A DNA stretch of 64,000 nucleotides, taken from Euborellia annulipes (taxonomy: Eukaryota > Arthropoda > Insecta > Dermaptera > Anisolabididae). Positions 63,950-64,000 of this stretch are shown here, one piece after another. The stretch spans positions 81,789 through 145,788 of the forward strand of contig JAKCPI010025583.1 in assembly GCA_023213315.1 (NCBI GenBank), read 5' to 3'. How positions within the stretch are numbered: the first letter of the stretch is position 1; every line of letters starts with the position of its first letter. A program made the translations under genes and the position numbers. Under the pieces are notes generated by a model. It did no database searches and was not told the origin of the DNA. It worked only from the letters and a program-made list of their open reading frames with translations.

Positions 63950-64000
63950 ATAGCTCTTGAAGATGGTCTCTAAACAGGACCGAAAGGTCAGCAATGAGGG
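63950..64000 (+). ncRNA. Hammerhead-like motif downstream of the Penelope domain
   Basis: TTGAAGA (63957-63963), T, GGTC, an 8-9-base loop, GACC (63978-63981), GAAA (63982-63985), GGTC. The GGTC/GACC stem II is perfect and a GTC cleavage triplet is present; the first core C is T. About 770 bases separate it from the GIY-YIG domain (about 400 without the MITE), the region where Penelope-like elements carry their hammerhead. It is cut by the window edge. Confidence 0.45.

Overview
The window is an A+T-rich stretch of animal chromosome, almost certainly from an arthropod. The best host signal is one spliced exon (50342-50510, minus) encoding the end of an immunoglobulin domain of the dpr family, neuronal adhesion proteins known from arthropods. 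No operons, ribosome-binding sites, CRISPR arrays or bacterial genes are present. Nearly everything else is mobile DNA at various stages of decay, heavily nested: non-LTR retrotransposons (CR1/Jockey-like, RTE-like), BEL/Pao and Ty3/gypsy LTR elements, a Penelope-like element, Tc1/mariner relics, many short hAT-like elements with readable 8-bp target duplications, and two dispersed families of unknown class.

Layout. 1-8140: broken pieces of one minus-strand host-like coding region. One piece is caught in a 502-bp tandem array with the 3' end of a LINE (867-2875). Another is split by a 1.8-kb element with a 10-bp target duplication (6176-7952). 8140-23100: mostly non-coding, with a foldback element bounded by hammerhead-like motifs (10535-11060), a mariner relic with terminal repeats, a BEL integrase fragment, several MITEs, a perfect 38-bp-arm hairpin and a cluster of TATCGATA palindromes. 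23282-26491: a complete, young, internally deleted BEL/Pao element with two near-identical LTRs, a 5-bp target duplication and one 556-codon gag-integrase fusion frame. 26500-44600: MITEs, a tRNA-like sequence, foldback copies, gypsy and RTE fragments, and the best hammerhead-like motif (42243-42277). 44621-49595: a hAT-like element carrying part of a host-type coding region, with a near full-length LINE nested inside it; a related unoccupied site at about 43640-43770 confirms the outer boundary. 50342-50510: the dpr-like exon. 50600-64000: more foldback copies, LINE and RTE relics, a decayed coding region (61120-62090), and a Penelope GIY-YIG domain followed by a hammerhead-like motif at the window edge.

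How the parts relate. Retrotransposons supply the coding remnants; short hAT-like elements and the two structured families (A, a long terminal palindrome; B, G+C-rich hairpins) have inserted into them and into each other, so relative ages can be read from target duplications. Ten or more hammerhead-ribozyme-like motifs recur, one beside a Penelope-like endonuclease, which fits the known link between Penelope-like elements and hammerheads. The most noteworthy units are the gag-integrase fusion BEL element, the gene-carrying hAT-like element, the exon-LINE tandem array and the hammerhead-bounded foldback.
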